Source: an uncultured Bacteroidales bacterium (GTDB taxonomy: Bacteria > Bacteroidota > Bacteroidia > Bacteroidales > ML635J-15). From it: a DNA stretch of 64,000 bases. Numbering within the stretch: position 1 is the stretch's first letter; each line of letters starts with the position of its first letter. The DNA is taken from assembly GCA_905234755.1 (NCBI GenBank), contig CAJOIT010000008.1:60182-124181 (forward strand), in the 5' to 3' direction. Below the pieces are notes generated by a model that was not told the origin of the DNA, did no database searches, and saw only the letters and a list, made by a program, of their open reading frames with translations. Of this stretch, positions 17,630 to 27,323 are shown piece after piece. The position numbers and the translations under genes were made by a program.

Positions 17630-20329
17630 CTATTTGTTGTAGTTGGCGTTGTAGAACTCCATGTATGCATTCAGGTTCTTGCTTGCAGTAAGTTGCTTGA
17701 AGTTATCGGCTGATATTACAAATATCTTGTAGTCCACATTCTTCAGCTTGTTAAAGACATCCTCGCTGTTAGCAATCATCTTCGAGTAGTTGACCGACTG
17801 GCGCATATTGCGGAACGGGCGCACCGTAATCAGCGAATAGTTGCTGTTGAAAGTGCTTGTAACCACATTGAAGGTACGCATGTTGAAGTTGAAAATGTTG
17901 AAGTTGCGGATTTCAAATGCAAGTCGCTTGTCGTCAACTTGTTCCGACTTGAAATAAACAACATAGTAGTGTTCTGCCATCTCGTCAAAGGTATATGCGG
18001 CTTCGGTGGTTTCCTCTGCGTATGATTCAGATTCGCCTTCCTTGTTCTGCTGCTTTACGACTTCTGGACGGGATTTCAAGTCGGCGATAAGTGCATCCAT
18101 GTCGGCTGTTCCGAAGTACGATAATAGGTTTTCTGCAGCTTGTCTGAGTTCGTGCTTCGGATGGCGGTCGATGAAATCGAGTAATGCCAGCTTGAACTTA
18201 GTGGTATCGGCATTCCTAGCGGTACACATTGTGTTGAGAAAGTCGAAATTCGGAACCAAGTCGCTGTCGCTATTGTTGTTTATAAAGTTTGTCGCATTGC
18301 GTTGTACTGTGCTCCATTCGCCACGCATGAAAGCATCGTATGTGTTTGCATAGAGCTGTTCATCACGCTTGCGCATTTCTTCCTGTTCCTTTACAAAGTT
18401 AGGATTCTGAAGCAGCTTGGCATAATTGGTATTTCCGTACTTGGTGATTATCAAATTCTTATACTTTTCCGCCTGTGGCATATCCTTTATTAAGGTGTTC
18501 AGAATATAAAGGTCGTAGTAGGTAAGGAGCTGGTAGTCGGAATTCGGATAACGCTTGTTTAAATCCTCGTAGCTGTTGATTGCTTTTGGGTAGTCTCCGA
18601 ATTTTTCCTTGTATATCTTGCTGGCGTAATACAATGCATTTTCGATTCGCTTGTGCGATTCCTGCATTGCCGAATCGGTAAGAGGCAAGTCCTGCAGGTA
18701 GTATTCGCGGCTCTTTGGGTCTTCGTTCTTGGGTTTTGCATCGGCAACAACGCTGTCGGATGCTTCGCTGTCGTCGCCAGAGTCAAATGCAACCACAGTC
18801 TTGTCTCTGCGACGCCAATGGTCTTCGTTTTTCCTGTTGCCCCATTTTTTCTGGAATTCGTTTTTTCCGTAGCTTAATTGAGCTGGATTGTAGAAGTACC
18901 ATTTTCCAGATGATGAGCCAACAGTATTCTCCTGACCGCGCTTTTGGTCGAAAAGATAAGAGTTGAGATTTTCCTGTTGTGCAAGTTCGCGTTCTAGTCT
19001 TTCCTGCTCAACAACCTTTGCAATAAGTCCATCAATCAACTTGTTTCGTTCCTTGTCGCTCATCTTTGCAATCTTCTGAACGCTGTCTTCAAATTCTATT
19101 ACATCGGTATAGGTGACAAGTTCCGACAAGTTTTTCGACAATGCCTGTATCTCCTTGAAATTCTCGTGGCTTTCGGGCAGGTATTGCATACATGTGTCAT
19201 AGTACAAGTAGGCGTTCTTGTATTCAAGTTTTGCAAAGTAGATTTCGCCCAATTTCATGCACGACAAAGCTTTCTGGTAGTCGTTTTCGACACTGACTTC
19301 CGAGGATTTCCTGTAGTGCTCAATAGCTTCTGCTTCCTTGCCCGACCTCATTTCCACTTCTGCCATTGCGTAGTAAATCTGGTCGCGGTATTCCTTGTTC
19401 TTTTCGTCCTTGAGCATCTTGTTCAGCAACTTGAAAATTTCCTTGTTGCTACCTTTTCCGCTGTGGCATTTTGCCATGTTTATGCGGGCATTGAACTCCA
19501 TTTCGTATATTCTGTTGCGCTTCGATGCTGCTTCGTAGCATTTGTAAGCATCGTTCAACTTGTTTTCCTTTTCGTTGAGCTGAGCCATAATGTAGGTGTA
19601 TCTCAGTTTGTCTGTGCGCTTCTTTGTCTTTTCAATAGCAACCTTTAGCTTTTCGGCAGCTTCATCTGTTTTGTTTTGCTTCAGGTAGTAATCGGCGCAA
19701 ACAGCGGCGTAGTATCCTTCGGTTTTCTTTGTGATTTTCTTGTCGGCTTCAATATTGTCGAGAACATCTTTTGCTTCCTTGAATTTCTTGTCCTCACAGA
19801 AAGTCCTAACTAGGTACATCGCCATTTCTGGCTGTGCCTTTGAGTTCGGATATTGGCGGAGGGCATATTCAAGGTTTTGTCGTGCCTGCAGGTAGTCGCG
19901 CTTGATGAAATAAGCCTTTCCCATAAGCAGATAGCAGTATTCAACCCATTTGTTGAATTCGTTCTGTGCCATGAATTCCTTTTCCTTGGCTGACAGCGCT
20001 TTGCCCGATGGTTTTGGCTTTTTGGTGATAGAGTGCAGTTTGATGCCTTTTGCCGACTTCTGGATAGCCTTTTCCATTTCGCCGTTGGCAATGCTGGCGT
20101 TTTCTTCCTTGCTATCGGTAAATACGCTGAGTGTCAATGCGTAGTTGTCGCTGTTCTGGTCGTTTATCTTGTTGATGCCTTTCTTGTACGACTCGCGTCC
20201 GTTGAAATATATGTTGTATTTCAGCGTTGTGCCATGGTAGAAACGGCTCATTGGCGTGTTCTTTTCGGTCGAGCACGCTGCAATTGCTACCAACGAGATT
20301 ATTACCAATATTTTGACAAGTCGCTTCAT
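17630..20329 (-). CDS. porW: T9SS-associated TPR lipoprotein (PorW/SprE-like)
   Basis: 899 residues with a lipobox at Cys20 (AIAACSTEKN). The N-terminal NTPMSRFYHGTTLKYNIYFNGRESYKKG is characteristic of PorW/SprE proteins. Many tetratricopeptide repeats follow to about residue 720, with a lysine- and asparagine-rich middle. PorW/SprE is a lipoprotein needed for T9SS function, linking the motor to the outer-membrane complex. It starts 9 bp after the glmS stop and shares the strand with porX. Confidence 0.88.
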   Translation of the reverse strand: MKRLVKILVIISLVAIAACSTEKNTPMSRFYHGTTLKYNIYFNGRESYKKGINKINDQNSDNYALTLSVFTDSKEENASIANGEMEKAIQKSAKGIKLHSITKKPKPSGKALSAKEKEFMAQNEFNKWVEYCYLLMGKAYFIKRDYLQARQNLEYALRQYPNSKAQPEMAMYLVRTFCEDKKFKEAKDVLDNIEADKKITKKTEGYYAAVCADYYLKQNKTDEAAEKLKVAIEKTKKRTDKLRYTYIMAQLNEKENKLNDAYKCYEAASKRNRIYEMEFNARINMAKCHSGKGSNKEIFKLLNKMLKDEKNKEYRDQIYYAMAEVEMRSGKEAEAIEHYRKSSEVSVENDYQKALSCMKLGEIYFAKLEYKNAYLYYDTCMQYLPESHENFKEIQALSKNLSELVTYTDVIEFEDSVQKIAKMSDKERNKLIDGLIAKVVEQERLERELAQQENLNSYLFDQKRGQENTVGSSSGKWYFYNPAQLSYGKNEFQKKWGNRKNEDHWRRRDKTVVAFDSGDDSEASDSVVADAKPKNEDPKSREYYLQDLPLTDSAMQESHKRIENALYYASKIYKEKFGDYPKAINSYEDLNKRYPNSDYQLLTYYDLYILNTLIKDMPQAEKYKNLIITKYGNTNYAKLLQNPNFVKEQEEMRKRDEQLYANTYDAFMRGEWSTVQRNATNFINNNSDSDLVPNFDFLNTMCTARNADTTKFKLALLDFIDRHPKHELRQAAENLLSYFGTADMDALIADLKSRPEVVKQQNKEGESESYAEETTEAAYTFDEMAEHYYVVYFKSEQVDDKRLAFEIRNFNIFNFNMRTFNVVTSTFNSNYSLITVRPFRNMRQSVNYSKMIANSEDVFNKLKNVDYKIFVISADNFKQLTASKNLNAYMEFYNANYNK

Positions 20330-20338
20330 TTCAGTGTT

Positions 20339-22192
20339 TTACTCGACTGTTACTGATTTCGCAAGATTTCGTGGCTGGTCGACATTGCAACCTCTCATTA
20401 CGGCGATGTAGTATGCAATGAGTTGCAACGGAACTACCGTTAGAAGTGGAGCAAGTGCAAAGTCGGAGTAGGGGACTTCGATTACATAGTCAGCCATTTC
20501 CTTGATGGTTGTGTCGCCTTCGGTGACGATTGCGATTACAACGCCCTTGCGAGCTTTCACTTCCTGAATGTTGGACACAATCTTGTCGTATGATTTGTCC
20601 TTGGTAGCCAATACGATAACTGGCATCTTCTCGTCGATAAGGGCGATAGGTCCGTGCTTCATTTCGGCTGATGGATAGCCTTCGGCATGGATGTACGAAA
20701 TTTCCTTCAGCTTCAATGCTCCTTCGAGTGCGACAGGGTAGAGGTAGCCGCGTCCGAGGTAGATGCTGTTGGTTGCATCCTTTATCTTTTCGGCAATTTG
20801 CTTTATGCTTTCGCTCTTCTGGAGGATAAGTTCTACCTTCTGAGGAATAGCGTAAAGTTCATCAACAAGGTCGGTAAATTCTTGTTCTGTAAGTCCCTTG
20901 TTTGCAAGACCAACTTGCATTGCCATCATTGTCAGCACTGTGATTTGCGTTGTGAATGCCTTGGTTGATGCCACACCGATTTCTGGTCCTGCGTGGGTGT
21001 AAACACCTGCTACGGTTTCGCGCGGTATGCTAGAACCTACTACATTGCAGATTCCGAGAACTATTGCTCCTCTTTCTTTTGCGAGCTGTATTGCAGCAAG
21101 CGTATCGGCAGTTTCTCCGCTTTGGCTTATAGCGATTACAATGTCGCCCTTGTTGATGATTGGATTCCTATATCTGAATTCCGATGCGTATTCCACTTCG
21201 GTAGGTATGCGGGCAAACTCCTCGAACAGATATTCGCCAACAAGTCCGGCGTGCCAGCTTGTTCCGCAGGCAACGATTATGATTCTCTTGGCTTCTTTCA
21301 GCTGATCCATTACCCTATGAAGTCCGCCGAGGGTAAGGTTTTTGGTGTCGAGGCTCAAACGACCGCGGTAAGTGTCGGCAATAGCTCTCGGCTGTTCGTA
21401 AATTTCCTTTAGCATGTAGTGGTCGAAGCCGTTCTTTTCGATTTCATCGAGGCGAAGGTCAACCTGCTGGATGTCGATTTTTGCCCTGCGATCCTTTAGG
21501 TTTGCAAGGTTGAAACCAGTCTTGCTTATTGTTGCTACATCAAGGTCGTTGAGGTAGATTACCGAATTGGTATATTCTATAATAGGTGTAGCATCCGATG
21601 CGACAAAGTATTCGCCGTTGCCAAGTCCGATAACGATTGGGCTACCCTTGCGGGCAACTGTCAATGTTTCTGGGTCATCGGCACTCATAACCACGATTCC
21701 GTATGCGCCTTCTACCATTTGCAATGCTGCGCGGACGGCATCATCGGGTGTAAAGTTTTCATCCTGTGCGTGGCTTTCTGTGTATATGTACTCAATGAAG
21801 TTGACTAGCACTTCTGAGTCTGTTTCGCCCTTGAAAACATAGCCTTTCTCTTCGAGAGTTACTTTCAGCTTTGCGTAATTTTCAATTATACCATTGTGTA
21901 TCAGAATGAATTTTTCGTTCATCGAGACATGCGGATGAGCATTAATATCGTTTGGTTCACCGTGAGTTGCCCAACGGGTATGTCCGATACCTATTTTCCC
22001 TTTTGTATCTTCGTTCTTTACATGGTCTTCGAGGTCGCTGACTTTTCCGTGGCATTTATATACATTGAACTTGCTTCCGTTGTACATTGCGATTCCGGCA
22101 GAGTCGTAACCTCTGTATTCCAATCGTTTTAGTCCCTTTATCAGAACCTCGTATGCATCTCTATTGCCTATGTATCCAACAATTCCGCACAT
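20339..22192 (-). CDS. glmS: Glutamine-fructose-6-phosphate aminotransferase (isomerizing)
   Basis: 617 residues, normal length. Cys2 (MCGIVGYIG) is the N-terminal nucleophile of the class II glutamine amidotransferase domain. Two SIS domains follow with CGTSWHAG and SQSGETADT, and the C-terminus ends PRNLAKSVTVE as in the family. It makes glucosamine-6-phosphate, the first step to UDP-GlcNAc for peptidoglycan and LPS. It lies 4 bp downstream of the DUF4270 gene. Confidence 0.98.
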   Translation of the reverse strand: MCGIVGYIGNRDAYEVLIKGLKRLEYRGYDSAGIAMYNGSKFNVYKCHGKVSDLEDHVKNEDTKGKIGIGHTRWATHGEPNDINAHPHVSMNEKFILIHNGIIENYAKLKVTLEEKGYVFKGETDSEVLVNFIEYIYTESHAQDENFTPDDAVRAALQMVEGAYGIVVMSADDPETLTVARKGSPIVIGLGNGEYFVASDATPIIEYTNSVIYLNDLDVATISKTGFNLANLKDRRAKIDIQQVDLRLDEIEKNGFDHYMLKEIYEQPRAIADTYRGRLSLDTKNLTLGGLHRVMDQLKEAKRIIIVACGTSWHAGLVGEYLFEEFARIPTEVEYASEFRYRNPIINKGDIVIAISQSGETADTLAAIQLAKERGAIVLGICNVVGSSIPRETVAGVYTHAGPEIGVASTKAFTTQITVLTMMAMQVGLANKGLTEQEFTDLVDELYAIPQKVELILQKSESIKQIAEKIKDATNSIYLGRGYLYPVALEGALKLKEISYIHAEGYPSAEMKHGPIALIDEKMPVIVLATKDKSYDKIVSNIQEVKARKGVVIAIVTEGDTTIKEMADYVIEVPYSDFALAPLLTVVPLQLIAYYIAVMRGCNVDQPRNLAKSVTVE

Positions 22193-22196
22193 AATG

Positions 22197-23480
22197 CTAA
22201 TATTTTGAGTAATAAACTAATATCTTAACGCTGTAATCTTCGTGAGCACCGCCATACAACATTGCCCTGTACGGGACAATCCTATTGTCGTTGGCTACCA
22301 TGTATATTCCGTTGTCGGGTTCGCCTAGTTGCAGGCTTTGCAAGTGCAATGGAATATTGAAGGTGTATGAGTTGTCGCTATCATCGAACTGTCCGCCAAA
22401 GTATTTGCTGTTTGACTTGTAGTCTTCGAGGAAATCGAACAGTCCGCTGCTGAGTATTTTTGTCATGCTCATGGCTTTGGGTGATGGAAGTTTGTCGCTT
22501 TGAGATCCTTCCTTTATTGTAACCTTGAGCTGTGCTTTATTTATGATAATGTTTGTAGAGTCGAACAGATTTGTAAGTTCCGGGAACTTTATTTTTGTCT
22601 TAAGACCGGCTAGACCTTGTATGTAGCAGTATTTTGAAGGCTGTTCCGGATTGTCGATGGCAGCCTTCAGTTCGCTGTCGGCGTTGGTGTAGTCGTGCGA
22701 GTACAAGTTTATTTTTGCCGCATATTCGCCGATAATGAAGTCGAAAGTGCAGGTATCCTTGTAGGTTAGCACCATTTTCGACTTGCTGCTGATTAGGTTG
22801 AGGGCATACAGACAACCATCGCCCGAATTTAGTTCCGTAGTTAGATATATTCCCTTGAAGAACTTTACAAAGTCCTCGTTGCTCCAACTAGTTTGTTCTA
22901 CATTCTTCCTTACGATGCTTTCGACTAGGCTATGGGGCATTTCAACTTTTATTAAGCTGTCGCTGCTAGCTGTAATGTCTGTAGATTCCAGAAGTTCGTA
23001 CTGCGAGGCATCGAAGTGAGTATCGTCGTAGTAAGTTGAATCGTATGAAATGTCGGTTAGTAACCTGTTGACATTTAGCTTTAGGGATGAAGATTCTGCG
23101 CTGCCGTATATTTCATCGTATTTCAGTTGCAGTGTAAGTTTTACATTTGAAAGGTCGGCAGTGTCGATTTCTTGGCTGAACTGCACATTGTTTGATGATG
23201 GTAACACTTGGAATGCGCACGATGATGTTGTTTGACCGAAAAACTCATCATTTATGATGCCTATGGGGTTGACTGTTCTGTTTTGCGTTTCCACATGCGT
23301 GTCCCTTACTGCGAATGTCTGTATTCCTAAGGTGTCGCACTTGAACTCCATCATGTCGCTGTTTGGCATAATGCCTGTGCCTATTGCCGAGTCATCGTCC
23401 TTGCATGCGGTGTTTGCAATGGCAAGGATGGCTGTCAGTGCGAAAACGATTAGGAGTCTTACATTAAAGATTCTATTCAT
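22197..23480 (-). CDS. DUF4270 lipoprotein
   Basis: 427 residues with a lipobox (AIANTACKDDD, Cys26). The body is beta-rich. Segments such as SDMMEFKCDTLGIQTFAVRD and the position between a half-length starch synthase and glmS match the DUF4270 family, conserved at this place in Bacteroidales. Function is not known; localisation is periplasmic or outer-membrane. It is 5 bp from the upstream gene, so the three probably form an operon. Confidence 0.83.
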   Translation of the reverse strand: MNRIFNVRLLIVFALTAILAIANTACKDDDSAIGTGIMPNSDMMEFKCDTLGIQTFAVRDTHVETQNRTVNPIGIINDEFFGQTTSSCAFQVLPSSNNVQFSQEIDTADLSNVKLTLQLKYDEIYGSAESSSLKLNVNRLLTDISYDSTYYDDTHFDASQYELLESTDITASSDSLIKVEMPHSLVESIVRKNVEQTSWSNEDFVKFFKGIYLTTELNSGDGCLYALNLISSKSKMVLTYKDTCTFDFIIGEYAAKINLYSHDYTNADSELKAAIDNPEQPSKYCYIQGLAGLKTKIKFPELTNLFDSTNIIINKAQLKVTIKEGSQSDKLPSPKAMSMTKILSSGLFDFLEDYKSNSKYFGGQFDDSDNSYTFNIPLHLQSLQLGEPDNGIYMVANDNRIVPYRAMLYGGAHEDYSVKILVYYSKY

Positions 23481-23485
23481 CAGTC

Positions 23486-24292
23486 TTATTTTTCGATGAC
23501 GGTATTGTAGAAATTTTCACAGTTTGCAGCCAATGTGTCGTTGTCGGAGTATTCGAGCATAGGTTTTCCACTGTCCTTTATGTACTTTATTATTTCGGGG
23601 TCGATGTCCTGAGATCCGAGAATCACGCCATCAGAATAGTCGATTGCCAGTTTGGTTATGTTTTCCCATGTCGGGTCGCTGATTCTTTCCAAATCTTCTA
23701 TTTTGGCTTCCTTTTCGACAAGTTTCTTTGCGAAATCCTTGTTTATGCTACCCGAGAAACGGTCGTTGTATATTGTGTAAACCACCTTGCAGTTGTTTGC
23801 AAACAGGGGGTCGTACTTGTATATTTTCCTCATCATGAATGGGAAGATTGCTGAGAACCAGCCGTGACAGTGGACAATGTTAGGAGCCCAGCCAAGTTTC
23901 TTTACGGTTTCGACAACGCCCTTAGAGAAGAAAATGGATTTTTCATCAGCTGTAAAATTGTCCTCGCTCTTGTCGGTGACCATGTATTTTTTCTGGAAGA
24001 GGTCTTCGTTGTCGATGAAATAAACCTGCATTCTTACAGGCTGTATTGAGGCAACCTTTATGATAAGCGGATGGTCTGCATCGTTAATGACGAGGTTCAT
24101 ACCGCTGAGCCTTATGACTTCGTGAAGCTGGTTTCTTCTTTCGTTAATCACGCCGAACTTTGGCATGAATATGCGTATTTCGTTTCCGAGTTCCTGAATT
24201 CCCTGCGGGAGTTTGCGACAAGCTAGTGACATCTCATTGTCAGGAACATACGGTGCAATTTCCTGTGCTACAAATAAAACTTTCAGTTTCAT
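23486..24292 (-). CDS. Half-length glycogen/starch synthase-like protein (GT5 N-terminal domain only)
   Basis: 268 residues resembling the N-terminal Rossmann domain of GT5 glycogen synthases (FVAQEIAPYV at the start, NIVHCHGWFSA in the middle, YTIYND). The usual KxGGL ADP-glucose-binding motif after EIAP is replaced by PDNEMSL, and the whole C-terminal catalytic domain is absent. Similar short proteins are annotated as glycogen/starch synthase in Bacteroidales at this locus. Catalysis of glucan synthesis seems unlikely without the second domain. Its actual role is unknown. Confidence 0.8.
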   Translation of the reverse strand: MKLKVLFVAQEIAPYVPDNEMSLACRKLPQGIQELGNEIRIFMPKFGVINERRNQLHEVIRLSGMNLVINDADHPLIIKVASIQPVRMQVYFIDNEDLFQKKYMVTDKSEDNFTADEKSIFFSKGVVETVKKLGWAPNIVHCHGWFSAIFPFMMRKIYKYDPLFANNCKVVYTIYNDRFSGSINKDFAKKLVEKEAKIEDLERISDPTWENITKLAIDYSDGVILGSQDIDPEIIKYIKDSGKPMLEYSDNDTLAANCENFYNTVIEK

Positions 24293-24475
24293 GCGTTGTG
24301 TTTTTACTTCAAAATAAATTAAGCCACAAAAATAATAAAAATTTTTTCATTATTAGTGTCCAAAATAAACGAAAAGTTTTGAAAAATATTGTGCGAGTAG
24401 AAATGGAGATAGTTTTTCCCGTTTCCCATTATGGAGAATGATTGACTGTCGTTGTAATTATAACAGTCGTTTTGT

Positions 24476-25378
24476 TTATCGTATAAATACCTGTTTTACA
24501 GGTATTCCGCGCCATACATCTGGCATTTTGAGCCCAAGTATGTAAGCTATGGTTGCCGCCACATCGTATTGTGCAATCGGGCTGTCGTACATGTAGCCAG
24601 ATCGTACATTCTTTCCAAATATTACGAGCGGACTTTCCATGTCTTCCATTGCTAGGCTGCCATGACCATGGTCGTGACCGCCGTGGTCGCCAGTTACGAT
24701 GATTATTGTGTTGTCGTATATTCCAGCATCTTTTAGTGCCTGTATTATGCGCCCGACGCATTTGTCTGCACGAGACATATAGTCGTAGTATCCGTCAGAG
24801 TACCAACCATATTTGTGTCCAGGACCATCTGGGCCATCGAAGCACGCAGCGTAAAACATTGGCTTGTTTTCGGTTATGTATTTCACAATGTGGTCGCAGT
24901 TTTTCTCAACTGGTTCCCAGCCCTCGCTGAAGAAATGCACGTGGCTTATTGCAAGAGTGTCAACGACATACTTTATGCCGTCCCATTCGAAGGTGCATCC
25001 AGTCTCGGCATTGGGATATTGTTCGCGGATGATTGAGAATATGGTAGGGAAGATGCCGTTTTTGTTTGTGGTGGATGATGGCAGGTCGTGTTTTTTTGAA
25101 TCCCAGGTTGTGTATCCGTGCATTTCGGGACCTACGCCCATGAACATCGATGCCCAGTTTACTCCTGAATCGGAAGGCAGAACCGAACGCTTGTGCATGT
25201 TGCAACTGCCGTTTTTTATTAGGCTGCGGATGTTCGGTATGTTGTTGCGGGTATTGTCGAGGTCGTGTGCTGCCCAGCCATCAAGGCCGATAAGGATTAC
25301 ATGTTCTGCCAGTTTCTGCGCTTGCATCTGCAACGATGCCATCATTATTGCGATTAGTATCAGTATAAGTCTTTTCAT
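24476..25378 (-). CDS. Secreted alkaline-phosphatase-superfamily phosphodiesterase (NPP-like)
   Basis: 300 residues from ATG 25376-25378 with a signal peptide (MKRLILILIAIMMASLQMQAQ). The fold is that of nucleotide pyrophosphatase/phosphodiesterases: LIGLDGW (first metal site), the nucleophile region LPSDSGVNWASM with Ser in place of the common Thr, and TGDHGGHDHGHGS (metal-binding Asp and His). It should hydrolyse phosphodiester or pyrophosphate bonds in the periplasm. The substrate is not evident. Confidence 0.87.
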   Translation of the reverse strand: MKRLILILIAIMMASLQMQAQKLAEHVILIGLDGWAAHDLDNTRNNIPNIRSLIKNGSCNMHKRSVLPSDSGVNWASMFMGVGPEMHGYTTWDSKKHDLPSSTTNKNGIFPTIFSIIREQYPNAETGCTFEWDGIKYVVDTLAISHVHFFSEGWEPVEKNCDHIVKYITENKPMFYAACFDGPDGPGHKYGWYSDGYYDYMSRADKCVGRIIQALKDAGIYDNTIIIVTGDHGGHDHGHGSLAMEDMESPLVIFGKNVRSGYMYDSPIAQYDVAATIAYILGLKMPDVWRGIPVKQVFIR

Positions 25379-25475
25379 TGTGTATGTGTCTTGCAATATT
25401 TGTTGCAAAGTTACTTTATTTTTGTCAAGCGAAAGGTAGAACTTGGTTTATAGTTTTGGCATTTTGAAAAAAATT

Positions 25476-25505
25476 TTTGCTTTATTGGTTTTTGTAATAT
25501 CTTTG
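25476..25505 (+). promoter_or_regulatory. Bacteroidetes-type promoter of the POT transporter gene
   Basis: The -33 box TTTG (25476-25479), an 18-bp spacer and the -7 box TATCTTTG (25498-25505) fit the TTTG-N19-TAnnTTTG consensus. The start codon is 52 bp downstream. Confidence 0.7.
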
Positions 25506-25557
25506 CCTCTTGTTAAAGCGGACGGTGTCCGATAAGTTTAATTTAAATTAACAAAGT

Positions 25558-27222
25558 ATGTTTCAAGAGTTTTTTACTGAACACCGTACATTGGTGTTTC
25601 TATTGGGAGTAATAGTAGTAGTGCTTCCATTCTTGGTTTATTATGTAATTACAGCACTGAGACATCATCCGAAGGGATTGATAGCAGCTGCACTTAGCAA
25701 CATGGGAGAACGCTTCGGATATTACATTATGAATGCCGTTCTTGCGTTGTTCATCGTGTCGAAGTTCGGTTTGTCCGACGCTCAGGCTGGCGCAATCTAT
25801 TCGGTATTCTACTGCCTCATTTACATATTGAGCTTGGTAGGTGGTATAATTGCCGACAAGACGCAGAATTATAACCGTACTATCCAGTGGGGTCTCATTG
25901 TGATGGCTTTAGGTTATGTTGCTTTGTCTATTCCTCTGTTCGGAACAGATGCCAACGGATTTATCGTTGATGGCGGTGGCGCTTGGTGGACAATCCTTAT
26001 CGTAACTTGCATCTCTTTGCTTTTGATTGCATTCGGCAACGGTTTGTTCAAGGGCAACCTTCAGGCTTTGGTAGGTAAGATGTACGACAACTTCGAAGCA
26101 GAAGCTGCAAAGAAGGGCCCAGAAGCATTGGCAGAAGCTAAGGAAAGACGCGACAGCGGTTTCCAGATTTTCTACGTGTTCATCAACATCGGCGGTGTTA
26201 TCGCTCCGTTTATTGCTCCGTTGATTCGTGAGTGGTGGTTGAAGATTCACAATTTTGTTTACAATGCAGATATGCCTGCTCTTTGCCACGATGTCATCAA
26301 TGGTGGCGATGTTACCGAAAAATTCACAGCAACAATGTCGCAGTCGGTTATTGATCCTTCATTGGTTCAGGGTACTACTGAATTTTGTTCGTCATACATT
26401 GATGTATTCAACTCAGGTATTCACTTCTCGTTTATCGCATCGGTTGTTGCAATGGCAATCTCGTTGACAATCTTCCTCATTTCCAAGAAGAAATTCCCGC
26501 AGCCAGCAAAGAAAGACACTACAAAGGTTGTTGAATATACAGCAGAAGAAAAGGCTGCAATGGCAAAGGAAATCAAACAGCGTATGGCTGCTTTGTTCGC
26601 AGTTCTCGGTATTGCAATCTTCTTCTGGTTCTCGTTCCACCAGAACGGACAGTCGCTGTCGTTCTTCGCTCGCGACTTCGTAAGCTCCGAGGCTGTTGCT
26701 CCAGAAATCTGGCAGGCACTCAACCCATTCTTCGTAATTGTGCTTACACCTATAATAATGATTGCTTTCGCAGCGTTGACTCGCAAGGGCAAGGCAATAT
26801 CTACACCTAAGAAAATCGGTATCGGTATGGGTATCGCAGCATGTGCATATCTGTTCCTGATGGTTCTTTCGTTTGTAAACAATTATCCGTCAGCAGAAGA
26901 TTTCAGAGCATTGTTAGACCCGGTTAAGTTAGGTCCTTGGGTACTCATTGTTACTTATTTCTTCCTTACTGTTGCCGAACTTTTCATTTCACCGTTGGGA
27001 CTTTCGTTTGTATCGAAGGTTGCTCCTCGTCACATGGTAGGTCTCTGCCAGGGCTTGTGGCTTGGTGCTACCGCAGTAGGCAACATCTTCCTGTGGATTG
27101 GTCCTTTGATGTACAACGCATGGCCAATACAGTATTGCTGGTTGGTATTCGCAATAGTTTGCGTAATTTCAATGGCAGTTATGTTCGGTATGGTAAAGTG
27201 GCTCGAAAGAGTTGCAAAGTAA
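25558..27222 (+). CDS. Proton-dependent oligopeptide (POT) family transporter
   Basis: 554 residues with about 14 membrane segments. The POT signatures are visible: GERFGYY (about 50-56; the ExxER-like motif of the family is reduced here to MGERFGYY) and FYVFINIGGVIAPF, matching the PTR2 motif FYxxINxG. POT carriers import di- and tripeptides with protons. A region of about 60 residues between helices (about 245-285) is longer than usual. It is monocistronic: own promoter upstream and a strong terminator downstream. Confidence 0.92.
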   Translation: MFQEFFTEHRTLVFLLGVIVVVLPFLVYYVITALRHHPKGLIAAALSNMGERFGYYIMNAVLALFIVSKFGLSDAQAGAIYSVFYCLIYILSLVGGIIADKTQNYNRTIQWGLIVMALGYVALSIPLFGTDANGFIVDGGGAWWTILIVTCISLLLIAFGNGLFKGNLQALVGKMYDNFEAEAAKKGPEALAEAKERRDSGFQIFYVFINIGGVIAPFIAPLIREWWLKIHNFVYNADMPALCHDVINGGDVTEKFTATMSQSVIDPSLVQGTTEFCSSYIDVFNSGIHFSFIASVVAMAISLTIFLISKKKFPQPAKKDTTKVVEYTAEEKAAMAKEIKQRMAALFAVLGIAIFFWFSFHQNGQSLSFFARDFVSSEAVAPEIWQALNPFFVIVLTPIIMIAFAALTRKGKAISTPKKIGIGMGIAACAYLFLMVLSFVNNYPSAEDFRALLDPVKLGPWVLIVTYFFLTVAELFISPLGLSFVSKVAPRHMVGLCQGLWLGATAVGNIFLWIGPLMYNAWPIQYCWLVFAIVCVISMAVMFGMVKWLERVAK

Positions 27223-27247
27223 TCGGCACGAATTTGCTAAACACGAT

Positions 27248-27276
27248 AAGGCGGACGTTTGTCCGCCTTTTTTTGT
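27248..27276 (+). terminator. Rho-independent terminator after POT transporter
   Basis: A 9-bp stem (AAGGCGGAC/GTCCGCCTT, arms 27248-27256 and 27261-27269) with a GTTT loop followed by a run of T. Confidence 0.93.
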
Positions 27277-27323
27277 TTTGATACGCAAAATTATTCAAGG
27301 CAAATCCTTGATGCCAATTTTGT

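Noticed and set aside
23486..24292. Frameshifted or truncated glgA pseudogene
   Set aside because: There is no remaining C-terminal coding sequence downstream, and the gene has intact ends and tight spacing with DUF4270. Short versions appear to be the norm at this locus.
24441..24465. Terminator downstream of the phosphodiesterase gene
   Set aside because: The GACTGTCGTT inverted repeat is interrupted, and no T run follows in the minus direction.
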